DNA of 49,270 bases from CAYLUN01 sp964386865 (GTDB lineage Bacteria; Verrucomicrobiota; Kiritimatiellia; RFP12; UBA1067), in assembly GCA_964386865.1 (NCBI GenBank), contig CAYLUN010000039.1, positions 1 to 49,270 of the forward strand. The letters are read 5' to 3'. Positions 1-6,594 of the stretch are shown here, piece by piece. The position numbers and the translations under genes are program-made. The notes under the pieces are model-generated. The model had not been told where the DNA came from. It saw only the letters and a list, made by a program, of their open reading frames with translations, and did not search any database. Every line of letters begins with the position of its first letter. The stretch's first letter is position 1.

Positions 1-454
1 GGTACTTCACCATTACTGGCGCAGCGTGCAGATGGTCAACGGGGATATCAAAAAAGCCTTGAATCTGTTGGGCGTGCAGGTCCATGGTCAGGATGCGGTT
101 GGCCCCTGCGGCCACGAGAAGGTTCGCGACGAGCTTCGCGGTGATGGGCACGCGCGGCTGGTCCTTGCGGTCTTGGCGCGCGTAGCCGTAGTAGGGGAGC
201 ACGGCGGTAATGCGCGAAGCCGAGCCGCGGCGGCAGGCGTCGATCATGATGAGCAGCTCCATCAGCATCTCGTTGGGCTGCGTGCAGATCGGCTGGACGA
301 TGTAGACGTCCATGCCGCGGATGTTGTCCACGATCTTGACGTGGGTCTCCCCGTCCGGAAACCGGCGGAGATTGATGTCGCCCAGCCGCCCGCCGAGATA
401 CGCCATCATCTTCTCGGCCAACGGCAAATTCGCTGTTCCAGAAAATACGATCAT
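1..454 (-). CDS. prs: Ribose-phosphate pyrophosphokinase, N-terminal part (runs off the window)
   Basis: Makes PRPP from ribose 5-phosphate and ATP in the cytoplasm, feeding nucleotide, His and Trp synthesis. Reading the minus strand from the ATG at 454 gives 151 codons without a stop. They start MIVFSGTANLPLAEKM and contain the family hallmarks FPDGE, a YIVQP strand, the ATP-loop region YYGYARQDRK and the start of the catalytic region (TMDLHAQQIQGFF). The C-terminal half lies beyond base 1. The gene follows ispE and tRNA-Gln on the same strand, an order (ispE, tRNA-Gln, prs) known from several other bacterial phyla, which supports the call. No strong Shine-Dalgarno is visible. The 135-base leader between the tRNA and the start is filled with heptanucleotide repeats. 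Confidence 0.95.
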   Translation of the reverse strand, partial: MIVFSGTANLPLAEKMMAYLGGRLGDINLRRFPDGETHVKIVDNIRGMDVYIVQPICTQPNEMLMELLIMIDACRRGSASRITAVLPYYGYARQDRKDQPRVPITAKLVANLLVAAGANRILTMDLHAQQIQGFFDIPVDHLHAAPVMVKY

Positions 455-464
455 TTTTCGGGAT

Positions 465-575
465 GGAGTTCGGAGGTCAGAGGTCAGAGGCCAGCGATCA
501 GGCGTCTGTGGGTGCTCAGGTGCCGCCCCACTTGGACTTCCGACCTCCGACTTCCAACTTCCGACTTCCGGCCTC
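465..575. repeat. Two opposed arrays of a degenerate heptanucleotide repeat
   Basis: Four tandem 7-mers at 465-492 (GGAGTTC, GGAGGTC, AGAGGTC, AGAGGCC) and six at 534-575 (GGACTTC, CGACCTC, CGACTTC, CAACTTC, CGACTTC, CGGCCTC) are near complements of each other, about 41 bases apart. The segment could therefore fold on itself. It sits between tRNA-Gln and prs. Similar 7-mer arrays occur inside the GH106-like gene at 15688, 15815 and 15957. Confidence 0.8.
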
Positions 576-589
576 CGCCTTTCATAAAC

Positions 590-663
590 TGGTTGCCCGG
601 GGTGGATTCGAACCACCTCTGAGAGAGTCAAAGTCTCTTGTGCTGCCATTACACCACCGGGCA
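590..663 (-). tRNA. tRNA-Gln (anticodon TTG), CCA encoded
   Basis: Minus-strand cloverleaf. The 7-bp acceptor stem TGCCCGG/CCGGGCA is followed by discriminator A and an encoded CCA (590-592). The anticodon stem AGAGA/TCTCT carries loop CTTTGAC, giving anticodon TTG. The T-arm has the usual GGTTCGAATCC form. The 5' end (649-663) overlaps the last codons and stop of ispE. Confidence 0.96.
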
Positions 664-1554
664 AGTGCGCACTAAAACGTGCCATAAGCCGGAGCCCAGC
701 ATCCGGCATATCTCCTGTCCGTGTGCCTCGTTTCGCGCCAAACCGAAAACCGATGCGCCGCTACCGGACAGCAAAACACCCAAACACCCCGCCTCTCGAA
801 GCCGCGCGGCTGTTTGAGCAACCTCGGGGTAACTCTCGAAAACCCCTTGCTGCAATCCGTTGTGTAACGCATCCGCCGCAGCCGACACATCGCTGGTTCG
901 GATAGAAGAGATCATATTATGGAGAATAAGGGGGCCCGCAGTCAAGCCCGGTCTGTAACGCCTGAACACATCGGCCGTGGGGCACATCACGCCGGGGTTG
1001 GCCAGCACCAGCCAAAAGCCCTCGCAACACCATGTCTCGCCGCCCGGGCAGAGGCCCCTCACCCGCTCGCCCCGGCCCTCCATCACCACCGCGCCGCCGT
1101 GCACCAGCGCCGGGATGTCGCTGCCGAGCTCCGCGCCCAGGGCCATCCGCTCCTCGAGGGTCATCCCCAGCGCCCAGAGCCGGTCCAGGCCGCAGATCAC
1201 GCCGGCCGCGTCCGCGCTGCCGCCGCCGAGCCCTCCCCCGATGGGGATGCGCTTGTGGATGTGGATGCGCGCGCCGCCGTCCACGCGGTAGCGCTCCTGC
1301 ATCAGCCGCGCCGCCCGCACCGCCAGGTTGCGGTCCGCCGCGCCGATCTTGGTGGCGTCCACGCCCGGCCCGACTGTGAGCGTCATCGCGACCTGGGAGT
1401 AGGTGGTGGTCAGCTTGACGGTGTCCGACAATGAGACCGGCATCACGACGCTGCGCAGCTCGTGATACCCGTCCGGCCGTTTGCCGAGAACCTCCAAGGT
1501 CAGGTTGATCTTGGCCGGCGCCTCAACTGTGATGACAGAACCCGCTGTGACCAT
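649..1554 (-). CDS. ispE: 4-diphosphocytidyl-2-C-methyl-D-erythritol kinase
   Basis: GHMP kinase of the MEP isoprenoid pathway; it phosphorylates the 2-OH of CDP-methylerythritol. The three GHMP motifs are present: EAPAKINLTLEV at the N-terminus, the ATP-binding loop PIGGGLGGGSADAAG, and the C-terminal glycine loop LSGSGASVFG. I chose the ATG at 1554 (301 aa), which puts the APAKINL motif a few residues from the start as is usual. A TTG at 1593 would add 13 residues, but it lies in a promoter-like sequence and has no visible ribosome site. No Shine-Dalgarno precedes 1554, so a nearly leaderless message is possible. The stop codon (649-651) lies inside tRNA-Gln, so the two genes share 15 bp. 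Confidence 0.94.
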   Translation of the reverse strand: MVTAGSVITVEAPAKINLTLEVLGKRPDGYHELRSVVMPVSLSDTVKLTTTYSQVAMTLTVGPGVDATKIGAADRNLAVRAARLMQERYRVDGGARIHIHKRIPIGGGLGGGSADAAGVICGLDRLWALGMTLEERMALGAELGSDIPALVHGGAVVMEGRGERVRGLCPGGETWCCEGFWLVLANPGVMCPTADVFRRYRPGLTAGPLILHNMISSIRTSDVSAAADALHNGLQQGVFESYPEVAQTAARLREAGCLGVLLSGSGASVFGLARNEAHGQEICRMLGSGLWHVLVRTCPVV

Positions 1555-1564
1555 GTGGGCGCGT

Positions 1565-1593
1565 ATTGTGCCAGAAACGGCTGGCCGCTTCAA
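1565..1593 (-). promoter_or_regulatory. Possible sigma70-type promoter of ispE
   Basis: Minus-strand TTGAAG (1593-1588), a 17-bp spacer and CACAAT (1570-1565), about 10 bp ahead of the ATG at 1554. Each hexamer matches consensus at 4 of 6 positions. The spacing equals that of the better promoters elsewhere in the window. It could also drive tRNA-Gln and prs. Confidence 0.35.
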
Positions 1594-1621
1594 GCGCGCG
1601 CGGCGTCGTCACAAAGGCGTA

Positions 1622-2437
1622 TCAGCCCAGCGCCACGTCGAGGAACATCATGGTGGCGAAGCCGGTCATGACGCCGAGGGTGGGCACGTCCGAGCCGCGC
1701 ACCGACTGCGCCTCCGGAATCAGCTCCTCGGCCACCACGTAGATCATCGCGCCCGCCGCGAAGGCCAGCGCGTAGGGCAGGATCGCCGCCATCTGCGTGA
1801 CCGCGATCGCGCCGGCCACCGCCGCCATGGGCTCGACCACGCCCGAGGCCTGACCGTACGCGAAGGCCTTCCAGCGCGAGAACCCCTCGCGCCGCAGCGG
1901 CACGGAGACCGCCGCGCCCTCCGGGAAGTTCTGCAGCCCGATGCCCAGCGCCAGCGCGATCGCGCCGCCGAGCGTCGCCCCGCCCGCGTCCGACGCCAAG
2001 GCGCCAAAGGCCACGCCCACGGCCAGCCCCTCGGGAATGTTGTGCAGCGTGATCGCCATCACCAGCAGCACGCTGCGCCGCCAGTGCGTCTTGATGCCCT
2101 CGGGCTCGGCGTGGTGGTGCCCTCCCGGATGCAGGTGCGGCAGCAGCTTGTCCGAGAGCCACAGGAACCCGCCGCCCGCCAGAAAGCCGGTCACGGCCGG
2201 CAGCGTGCCCGACCCGCCGGCTTTCTCCGCCATCTCGATGGCCGGGGCTAGCAGCGACCAGAACGACGCGGCGATCATCACGCCCGAGGCGAAGCCCAGC
2301 ATGCCGTTCAGCACGCCGCGGTTGATCGTCTTGAAAAAGAAGACGAGCGCCGCGCCGAGCGCCGTCACGCCCCACGTGAAGAGCGAGGCGAAGAGCGCCT
2401 GCGTCACATGTCCGTACTGGTTCAGGAAGTCGGTCAT
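1622..2437 (-). CDS. ZIP-family divalent metal transporter (ZupT-like)
   Basis: Inner-membrane carrier of 271 aa, probably for zinc or related divalent metals. About eight hydrophobic segments are visible. Two helices carry the ZIP metal-site signatures, HNIPEGLAVGVAFG and its partner GLQNFPEGAAVS (His/Asn-x-x-Pro-Glu-Gly). A His-rich cytoplasmic loop (HLHPGGHHHAEPEG) lies between helices 3 and 4, as in many ZIPs. The ATG at 2437 shares its A with the TAA of murA (TAATG), so translation is probably coupled. The reading frame stays open far upstream through murA, but that is only a GC-driven shadow. Why a metal carrier should be paired with murA is not evident. Confidence 0.9.
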   Translation of the reverse strand: MTDFLNQYGHVTQALFASLFTWGVTALGAALVFFFKTINRGVLNGMLGFASGVMIAASFWSLLAPAIEMAEKAGGSGTLPAVTGFLAGGGFLWLSDKLLPHLHPGGHHHAEPEGIKTHWRRSVLLVMAITLHNIPEGLAVGVAFGALASDAGGATLGGAIALALGIGLQNFPEGAAVSVPLRREGFSRWKAFAYGQASGVVEPMAAVAGAIAVTQMAAILPYALAFAAGAMIYVVAEELIPEAQSVRGSDVPTLGVMTGFATMMFLDVALG

Positions 2438-3729
2438 TAATCGGTTACCCGCTCGATGTTTGCGCCGAGGCGGCGCAGCTCCACCTCCACCGCCTCGTAG
2501 CCGCGGTCGATGCTGCCCGCGTTGTGGATCACCGTCTCGCCCTTGGCGCACAGCGCCGCGAGCAGCAGCGCCATGCCTGCGCGAATGTCTGGGCTGGCCA
2601 CGCGGGTGCCGTGCAGCGGCGCAGGGCCGGTCACCACGATGCGGTGCGGGTCGCACTGCACGATGCGCGCGCCCATGCCGATCAGGTGGTCCACGAAGTA
2701 CATCCGGCTCTCGAACATCTTCTCGAAGAAAAGCGTGGTGCCGCGCGTCTGCGTCGCCAGCACGATCAGGACGCTCATCAGGTCCGACGGGAACATCGGC
2801 CACGGGCCGTCCTCGATCTTCGGGATCGCGTCGCCTAGGTCGTACGCGGTCTTGAGGCGCTGGCGGGCCGGCAGCTTGACGGTCTTGGCCTCGCGGTCCA
2901 CGATCCACTTGACGCCGAAGCGCCTGAAGGGCTTCTCGAGCGCCTCGAAGTCCGACGGCTCGACGTCTTGGATCGTCAGCTCGCCGCCGGTCACCAGCGC
3001 CGCCGCGAGGTAGCTGCCCGCGTCGATGTAGTCGGGGCCGATGCGCTGCTCGGTGCCATGCAGGCCGGCTACGCCCTCGATGGTGAGGCGGTTCGTGCCG
3101 ATGCCGGCGATCTTGCCGCCCATGGCGTTGACCATCCGGCAGAGGTCCTGCACGTGCGGCTCGCAGGCGGTGTTGTAGAGGGTCGTCGTGCCCTTGGCGA
3201 GGGCCGCGGCCATGATCAGGTTCTCGGTCGCCGTGACGCTGGCCTCGTCCAGCAGGATGCGCTGCGCCTCCAGGCCCTTGCCGGCCTTGAACGTGTAGGT
3301 CCCGTTCGCCTTGACGGTCGCGCCGAGCTGGCGGAGGCCGTCGAGGTGGGTGTCGATGCGCCGCCGGCCGATCACGTCGCCGCCGGGCGGGTAGAGCTTG
3401 GCCGCGCCGAAGCGGCCCAGCAGCGGGCCCGCGAACAGGATCGAGGAGCGCACCTTGCCGCACAGGGCCTTGTTCAGGTGGGTGGACTTGATCTTCTTGG
3501 CGTGGATGCGGACGGCGCGGGTCTCGGCATCGAGGGACACGTCCGCCCCCATGTCGGAGAGCAGCTCCAGCATGGTGCGCACGTCCGCGATGAGCGGCAG
3601 GTTGGTGAGGACGACGGGCTCGGAGGTCAGCAGGCTGGCGGCCAGCATGGGCAGGGCGGCGTTCTTGTTGCCGGGCGTGCGGTGAACGCCGCTCACCGGC
3701 TTACCGCCTCGAATGACGAATCGGGACAT
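2437..3729 (-). CDS. murA: UDP-N-acetylglucosamine 1-carboxyvinyltransferase, Cys-to-Asp active-site type
   Basis: First committed step of peptidoglycan synthesis: transfer of enolpyruvate from PEP to UDP-GlcNAc in the cytosol. The 430-aa length is normal. Family features seen are the N-terminal RGGKPVSGVHRTPGNKNAALPML with the substrate-binding Lys-Asn pair, and the active-site loop PPGGDVIGRRRIDTHL. In most bacteria the G-G-C-x-I-G loop holds the catalytic Cys (Cys115 in E. coli); here it is Asp118. The natural Asp form is known from chlamydiae, mycobacteria and Borrelia and is linked to fosfomycin insensitivity. Gene order murA, ZIP, ispE, tRNA-Gln, prs is co-directional. The 259-bp upstream region is shared with the divergent metallophosphoesterase gene. 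Confidence 0.95.
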   Translation of the reverse strand: MSRFVIRGGKPVSGVHRTPGNKNAALPMLAASLLTSEPVVLTNLPLIADVRTMLELLSDMGADVSLDAETRAVRIHAKKIKSTHLNKALCGKVRSSILFAGPLLGRFGAAKLYPPGGDVIGRRRIDTHLDGLRQLGATVKANGTYTFKAGKGLEAQRILLDEASVTATENLIMAAALAKGTTTLYNTACEPHVQDLCRMVNAMGGKIAGIGTNRLTIEGVAGLHGTEQRIGPDYIDAGSYLAAALVTGGELTIQDVEPSDFEALEKPFRRFGVKWIVDREAKTVKLPARQRLKTAYDLGDAIPKIEDGPWPMFPSDLMSVLIVLATQTRGTTLFFEKMFESRMYFVDHLIGMGARIVQCDPHRIVVTGPAPLHGTRVASPDIRAGMALLLAALCAKGETVIHNAGSIDRGYEAVEVELRRLGANIERVTD

Positions 3730-3754
3730 AGCAGGAAGCTCAGGGGTTGGGGGA

Positions 3755-3775
3755 GGTTCAGGGTTCAGGGTTTAG
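3755..3775. repeat. Short heptamer tandem repeat GGTTCAG/GGTTTAG
   Basis: Three consecutive 7-mers (GGTTCAG, GGTTCAG, GGTTTAG) lie just upstream of murA in the divergent intergenic region. The period of seven matches the heptamer arrays elsewhere in the window, though the unit differs. Confidence 0.6.
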
Positions 3776-3821
3776 GGGGACGTTCCGCTCAGCGAGCGGG
3801 AGAACTGGGGCTGGCGGAAAC

Positions 3822-3854
3822 ACACGTGCGCGCCTGATTTAGGCGAACACGTGT
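3822..3854. promoter_or_regulatory. Imperfect inverted repeat between murA and the metallophosphoesterase gene
   Basis: Arms ACACGTGCGCGCCT (3822-3835) and AGGCGAACACGTGT (3841-3854) are complementary at 12 of 14 positions, with a 5-base loop. On the minus strand they overlap a weak promoter-like pair (TTGCTT at 3864-3859, 17 bp, TAAATC at 3841-3836) that could serve murA. In a divergent region an operator is more likely than a terminator, and no T-run follows. Confidence 0.4.
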
Positions 3855-3935
3855 AGCAAAGCAAAAAACGGGGCAAAAGAGAATCCAAAAAGCGAGGGCG
3901 GGCGCTTGTTTTTGGGCGCCGGACCTCCCGCTCGG

Positions 3936-3964
3936 TTGACGCGGGGGCGCCGCCCCGGCATAAT
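3936..3964 (+). promoter_or_regulatory. Sigma70-type promoter for the metallophosphoesterase gene
   Basis: TTGACG (3936-3941), a 17-bp spacer, CATAAT (3959-3964), then a strong AGGAGG (3973-3978) 10 bases before the ATG at 3989. This is one of the best promoter-plus-ribosome-site combinations in the window. Confidence 0.7.
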
Positions 3965-3988
3965 AAGGCACTAGGAGGACTTAAAACG

Positions 3989-4867
3989 ATGAGTGTCGCC
4001 CTGGCTCGAAAGGCTTTCTTTGCGCTTCTCGCGGCGGCGGCCGCCTCGCTGGGGATCGCAGACAACGCGCCGCTCGACGAGAACCTGGTCGCGCTGTTCG
4101 CGGATCTTCACGTCACGCCCGACCCGGCGGTGACGCACCAGCGCGAGGGGTTCGCTCAGCGGGTGCGCGAGGTTCTGGCCCTGAACCCGCGGCCGGCGAA
4201 CGTGCTCTTCTATGGCGACCTGTCGCTCAACGTCGGCCAGACGAACGACTACCGGGTGCTGAAGGAGCTCGTGAAGCCGCTGGAGGAGGCCGGCGTCCGC
4301 TGGCACGCCTGCTTCGGCAACCATGACCGCCGCGCGGCTTTCTTCGCGGTCTTCCCCGAGCGCCGCGGCGAGACGCCGCCCGTGCCGAACAGGCTGGTCA
4401 CCCTCGTGGCTACGCCGCACGCCGACTTCATCCTGCTGGACTCGAGCCGCGAAGGGCCTGTGAGCGGCGAGATCGACGACGCGCAGCGGGCCTGGCTCTC
4501 GCGGACGCTGGCGCGAGCCTCCAAGCCGGTGTTCGTCGGCGCGCACCACTCGATCAAGGAAACCGGCGTGACCAACGCCATGGCCGCCACCGCGCTCTGC
4601 AAGGCCTACATCTACGGCCACGACCACACGTGGAAGCAGCAGCGGGTGCAGGGCGTGGAGACGCTCTGCCTGCCGTCCACGGGCCACTGGGGCGACATCG
4701 GGTACGTGCTGGTGAAGCTCAGCGCGGACGAGGCGGTGTTCACGATCCGGCAGAGCGACTGCTACGCGCCACGCCCGGCCGCGAAGCCCGAGGACGTTAA
4801 GGCCGAGTGGCGGCAGCGCGTGCAGCGAAACGACGGCAGCCAGTGGCGCATACCTTTCAATAAATAA
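3989..4867 (+). CDS. Exported calcineurin-like metallophosphoesterase
   Basis: Metal-dependent phosphoesterase of 292 aa. An N-terminal hydrophobic stretch (FFALLAAAAASLGIA) after Arg/Lys looks like a signal peptide, so it probably acts outside the cytoplasm. The dinuclear metal signature is complete: D39-x-H41, GD at 75-76, GNHD at 110-113, H186 within GAHHS, and GHDH at 210-213. It has its own promoter and AGGAGG and is followed after 77 bp by the SGNH hydrolase gene, at the head of a locus of secreted hydrolases. The substrate (phosphodiester, phosphosugar or nucleotide) cannot be read from the sequence. The domain call is firm; the role in polymer breakdown is inference from context. Confidence 0.88.
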   Translation: MSVALARKAFFALLAAAAASLGIADNAPLDENLVALFADLHVTPDPAVTHQREGFAQRVREVLALNPRPANVLFYGDLSLNVGQTNDYRVLKELVKPLEEAGVRWHACFGNHDRRAAFFAVFPERRGETPPVPNRLVTLVATPHADFILLDSSREGPVSGEIDDAQRAWLSRTLARASKPVFVGAHHSIKETGVTNAMAATALCKAYIYGHDHTWKQQRVQGVETLCLPSTGHWGDIGYVLVKLSADEAVFTIRQSDCYAPRPAAKPEDVKAEWRQRVQRNDGSQWRIPFNK

Positions 4868-4944
4868 CGCGGAACTGTCTAGCGCAATCGCCAGAGGTGT
4901 GGAGCAATGCTTGCCATAATCAATGCTCAAAGGGGATGACCGCG

Positions 4945-6594
4945 ATGAAGAAACCGTTGCCTAGCCGAACAATTCTCGCCGCCGCGGCGCGGGCGTGGCT
5001 CATGATGGCGTGGCCGGTGTTTGCGACGGAGCTGGCAACGGTGTCGGCCAGCCGCGTGGAGCAGGCAGGGGCGCTCCCCGACGGCGTGACGGCTACTGCG
5101 GGTTTCGTGCTTTCAAACGAGCCCGGCGCGACGAACGCCAGCCTTAGCGTCGAGGTCGATCTTGAGAAGCTTCCGCAGGCGGGAACTCCGCTGGCTAGGC
5201 TCCAGCTCGTTGATCTGGCCAAGGTTCCGGTCAAGCGGCCTGGACAGAAGGCGGGCACGGCACGCGGCGTGCTCCACGTGTTCGAGCGGCTGACTGCGGC
5301 GCAGGAACCTGAGCTGGTCGGCAGCACGCCGGTCAAGCCGGCCGGGCTCGCCACGCCGTACACGATTGATGTTACCCGCGCCGTCAACGCCGCGTTGGCG
5401 CGTCCGGCGGGCCAACGCAAGGTGCGCTTCGAACTGCGCATGTCCGGGCTGCCGTGCTTCTACGAAGTCTACGCGCTGCCGGCCGCGACGGAGAAGTCGC
5501 TGGCGCTGGAGGTCGCCCCGCTGGCGGGCTGGACGCACGACTGGGCGCAGCGCGCCGAGCCGCTGCGCAGCGGCCCGCTGGTCTACCGCGAGGCCTGCAT
5601 GCCGATGACTACCAACCGCGCCTCCGAGGTCACTCCGCCACTGCTGTATCCCGCCAGGCGGATTGTCGAGGTGCTACACAACGGCACGGGCGCGCGCCTG
5701 CTGGAGGGCCGGGACTGGGTGTTGCGGGACGGCAGGCTGGTGCTGCCGCCCGGCACGCGCGCGCCGGTTCAGGTGGAGCATGAGTTTTTCGTCAGGCAGC
5801 CCAAGCCCGGCGAAGTGGCCGCATCCGCTGCCAAACCGCAGCCTCAGAGTGTGGTGCTGGTGGAGGGCACGTGGTACCATGAGCGGCAGCTGGAGGTCAC
5901 CTATGAGCCCGCCTCACGCGAGTGGACGGTACCCGCGCAGCGCGGGTCGCTGGACAGCCTGCCGCGACTGAAGCGGCGGTTGGCCGCCAAGGCGCCGGTG
6001 CGCGTGATCCTCTTCGGCGACAGCATCTCGTTCGGTGGCAACGCCTCGAAAGTCCAAGGCGGCTGGCCCTACCAGCCCTGCTTCGGCGAACTCGTGGCGT
6101 GGGAGCTGGAGCGCCGCACCGGCAGCAGGGTCACCTTCATGAACCATTCGCGCGGCGGCGCGGGCGCGGCCTACGGCGCGAGTCAGGCCGCGAGCCAAGT
6201 GGGCTGGTTCAAGCCGGACGTGGTGCTCGTCGGCTTCGGCATGAACGACCGCCGGCCCGAGCGTCAGAAAACGTTCCGCGCCGACATGGAGAAGATCATC
6301 GACACGATCCGCGCGACATCGCCGGAGACCGAGTTCGTGGTGGTCACGCCCATGCAGAACAACCCTAAGCAGCCGGACAAGGGCGAGGCGATCTGGAGCA
6401 TCCGCGACGAGACGCTCAAGATTTCGCGGCCGGGACTGGCCTTCGCGGACGTGACGGTCGTGGAGCGGGAGTTGCTCAAGTACAAGAACTACCTCGACTT
6501 CTCGGGGAACGGCGCGAACCACCCCAACGACTTCATCCACCGGATCTACGCGCAGTGCATTCTGGAGGTGCTGCTGGGGGATGCGAAACAATGA
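4945..6594 (+). CDS. Exported two-domain SGNH/GDSL hydrolase (probable carbohydrate esterase)
   Basis: Serine esterase of about 549 aa. The chosen ATG at 4945 follows AAAGGGG by a normal spacer and gives MKKPLPSRTILAAAARAW as a signal peptide; an in-frame ATG at 4936 is the alternative. Residues up to about 340 form a beta-rich N-terminal module without a motif I recognise. The C-terminal domain has the SGNH blocks: VILFGDSISFGG with nucleophile Ser360, the block II glycine in NHSRGG, GFGMND (Asn of block III), and the DFIH Asp-His pair near residue 530. Such fusions are typical of deacetylases of plant or algal polysaccharides, but the substrate here is inferred. The stop overlaps the next start (ATGA). 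Confidence 0.85.
   Translation: MKKPLPSRTILAAAARAWLMMAWPVFATELATVSASRVEQAGALPDGVTATAGFVLSNEPGATNASLSVEVDLEKLPQAGTPLARLQLVDLAKVPVKRPGQKAGTARGVLHVFERLTAAQEPELVGSTPVKPAGLATPYTIDVTRAVNAALARPAGQRKVRFELRMSGLPCFYEVYALPAATEKSLALEVAPLAGWTHDWAQRAEPLRSGPLVYREACMPMTTNRASEVTPPLLYPARRIVEVLHNGTGARLLEGRDWVLRDGRLVLPPGTRAPVQVEHEFFVRQPKPGEVAASAAKPQPQSVVLVEGTWYHERQLEVTYEPASREWTVPAQRGSLDSLPRLKRRLAAKAPVRVILFGDSISFGGNASKVQGGWPYQPCFGELVAWELERRTGSRVTFMNHSRGGAGAAYGASQAASQVGWFKPDVVLVGFGMNDRRPERQKTFRADMEKIIDTIRATSPETEFVVVTPMQNNPKQPDKGEAIWSIRDETLKISRPGLAFADVTVVERELLKYKNYLDFSGNGANHPNDFIHRIYAQCILEVLLGDAKQ

Noticed and set aside
465..575. CRISPR array
   Set aside because: The repeats are 7-mers in direct tandem with no unique spacers of constant length.
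1622..3463. A 613-codon minus-strand frame running through murA into the ZIP gene
   Set aside because: Only the last 271 codons are a transporter; the upstream part is murA read in another frame. The TAATG junction marks the real start.
3755..3775. Telomere-like TTTAGGG repeat
   Set aside because: Only three imperfect units at an internal position; it fits the heptamer habit of this genome, not a chromosome end.
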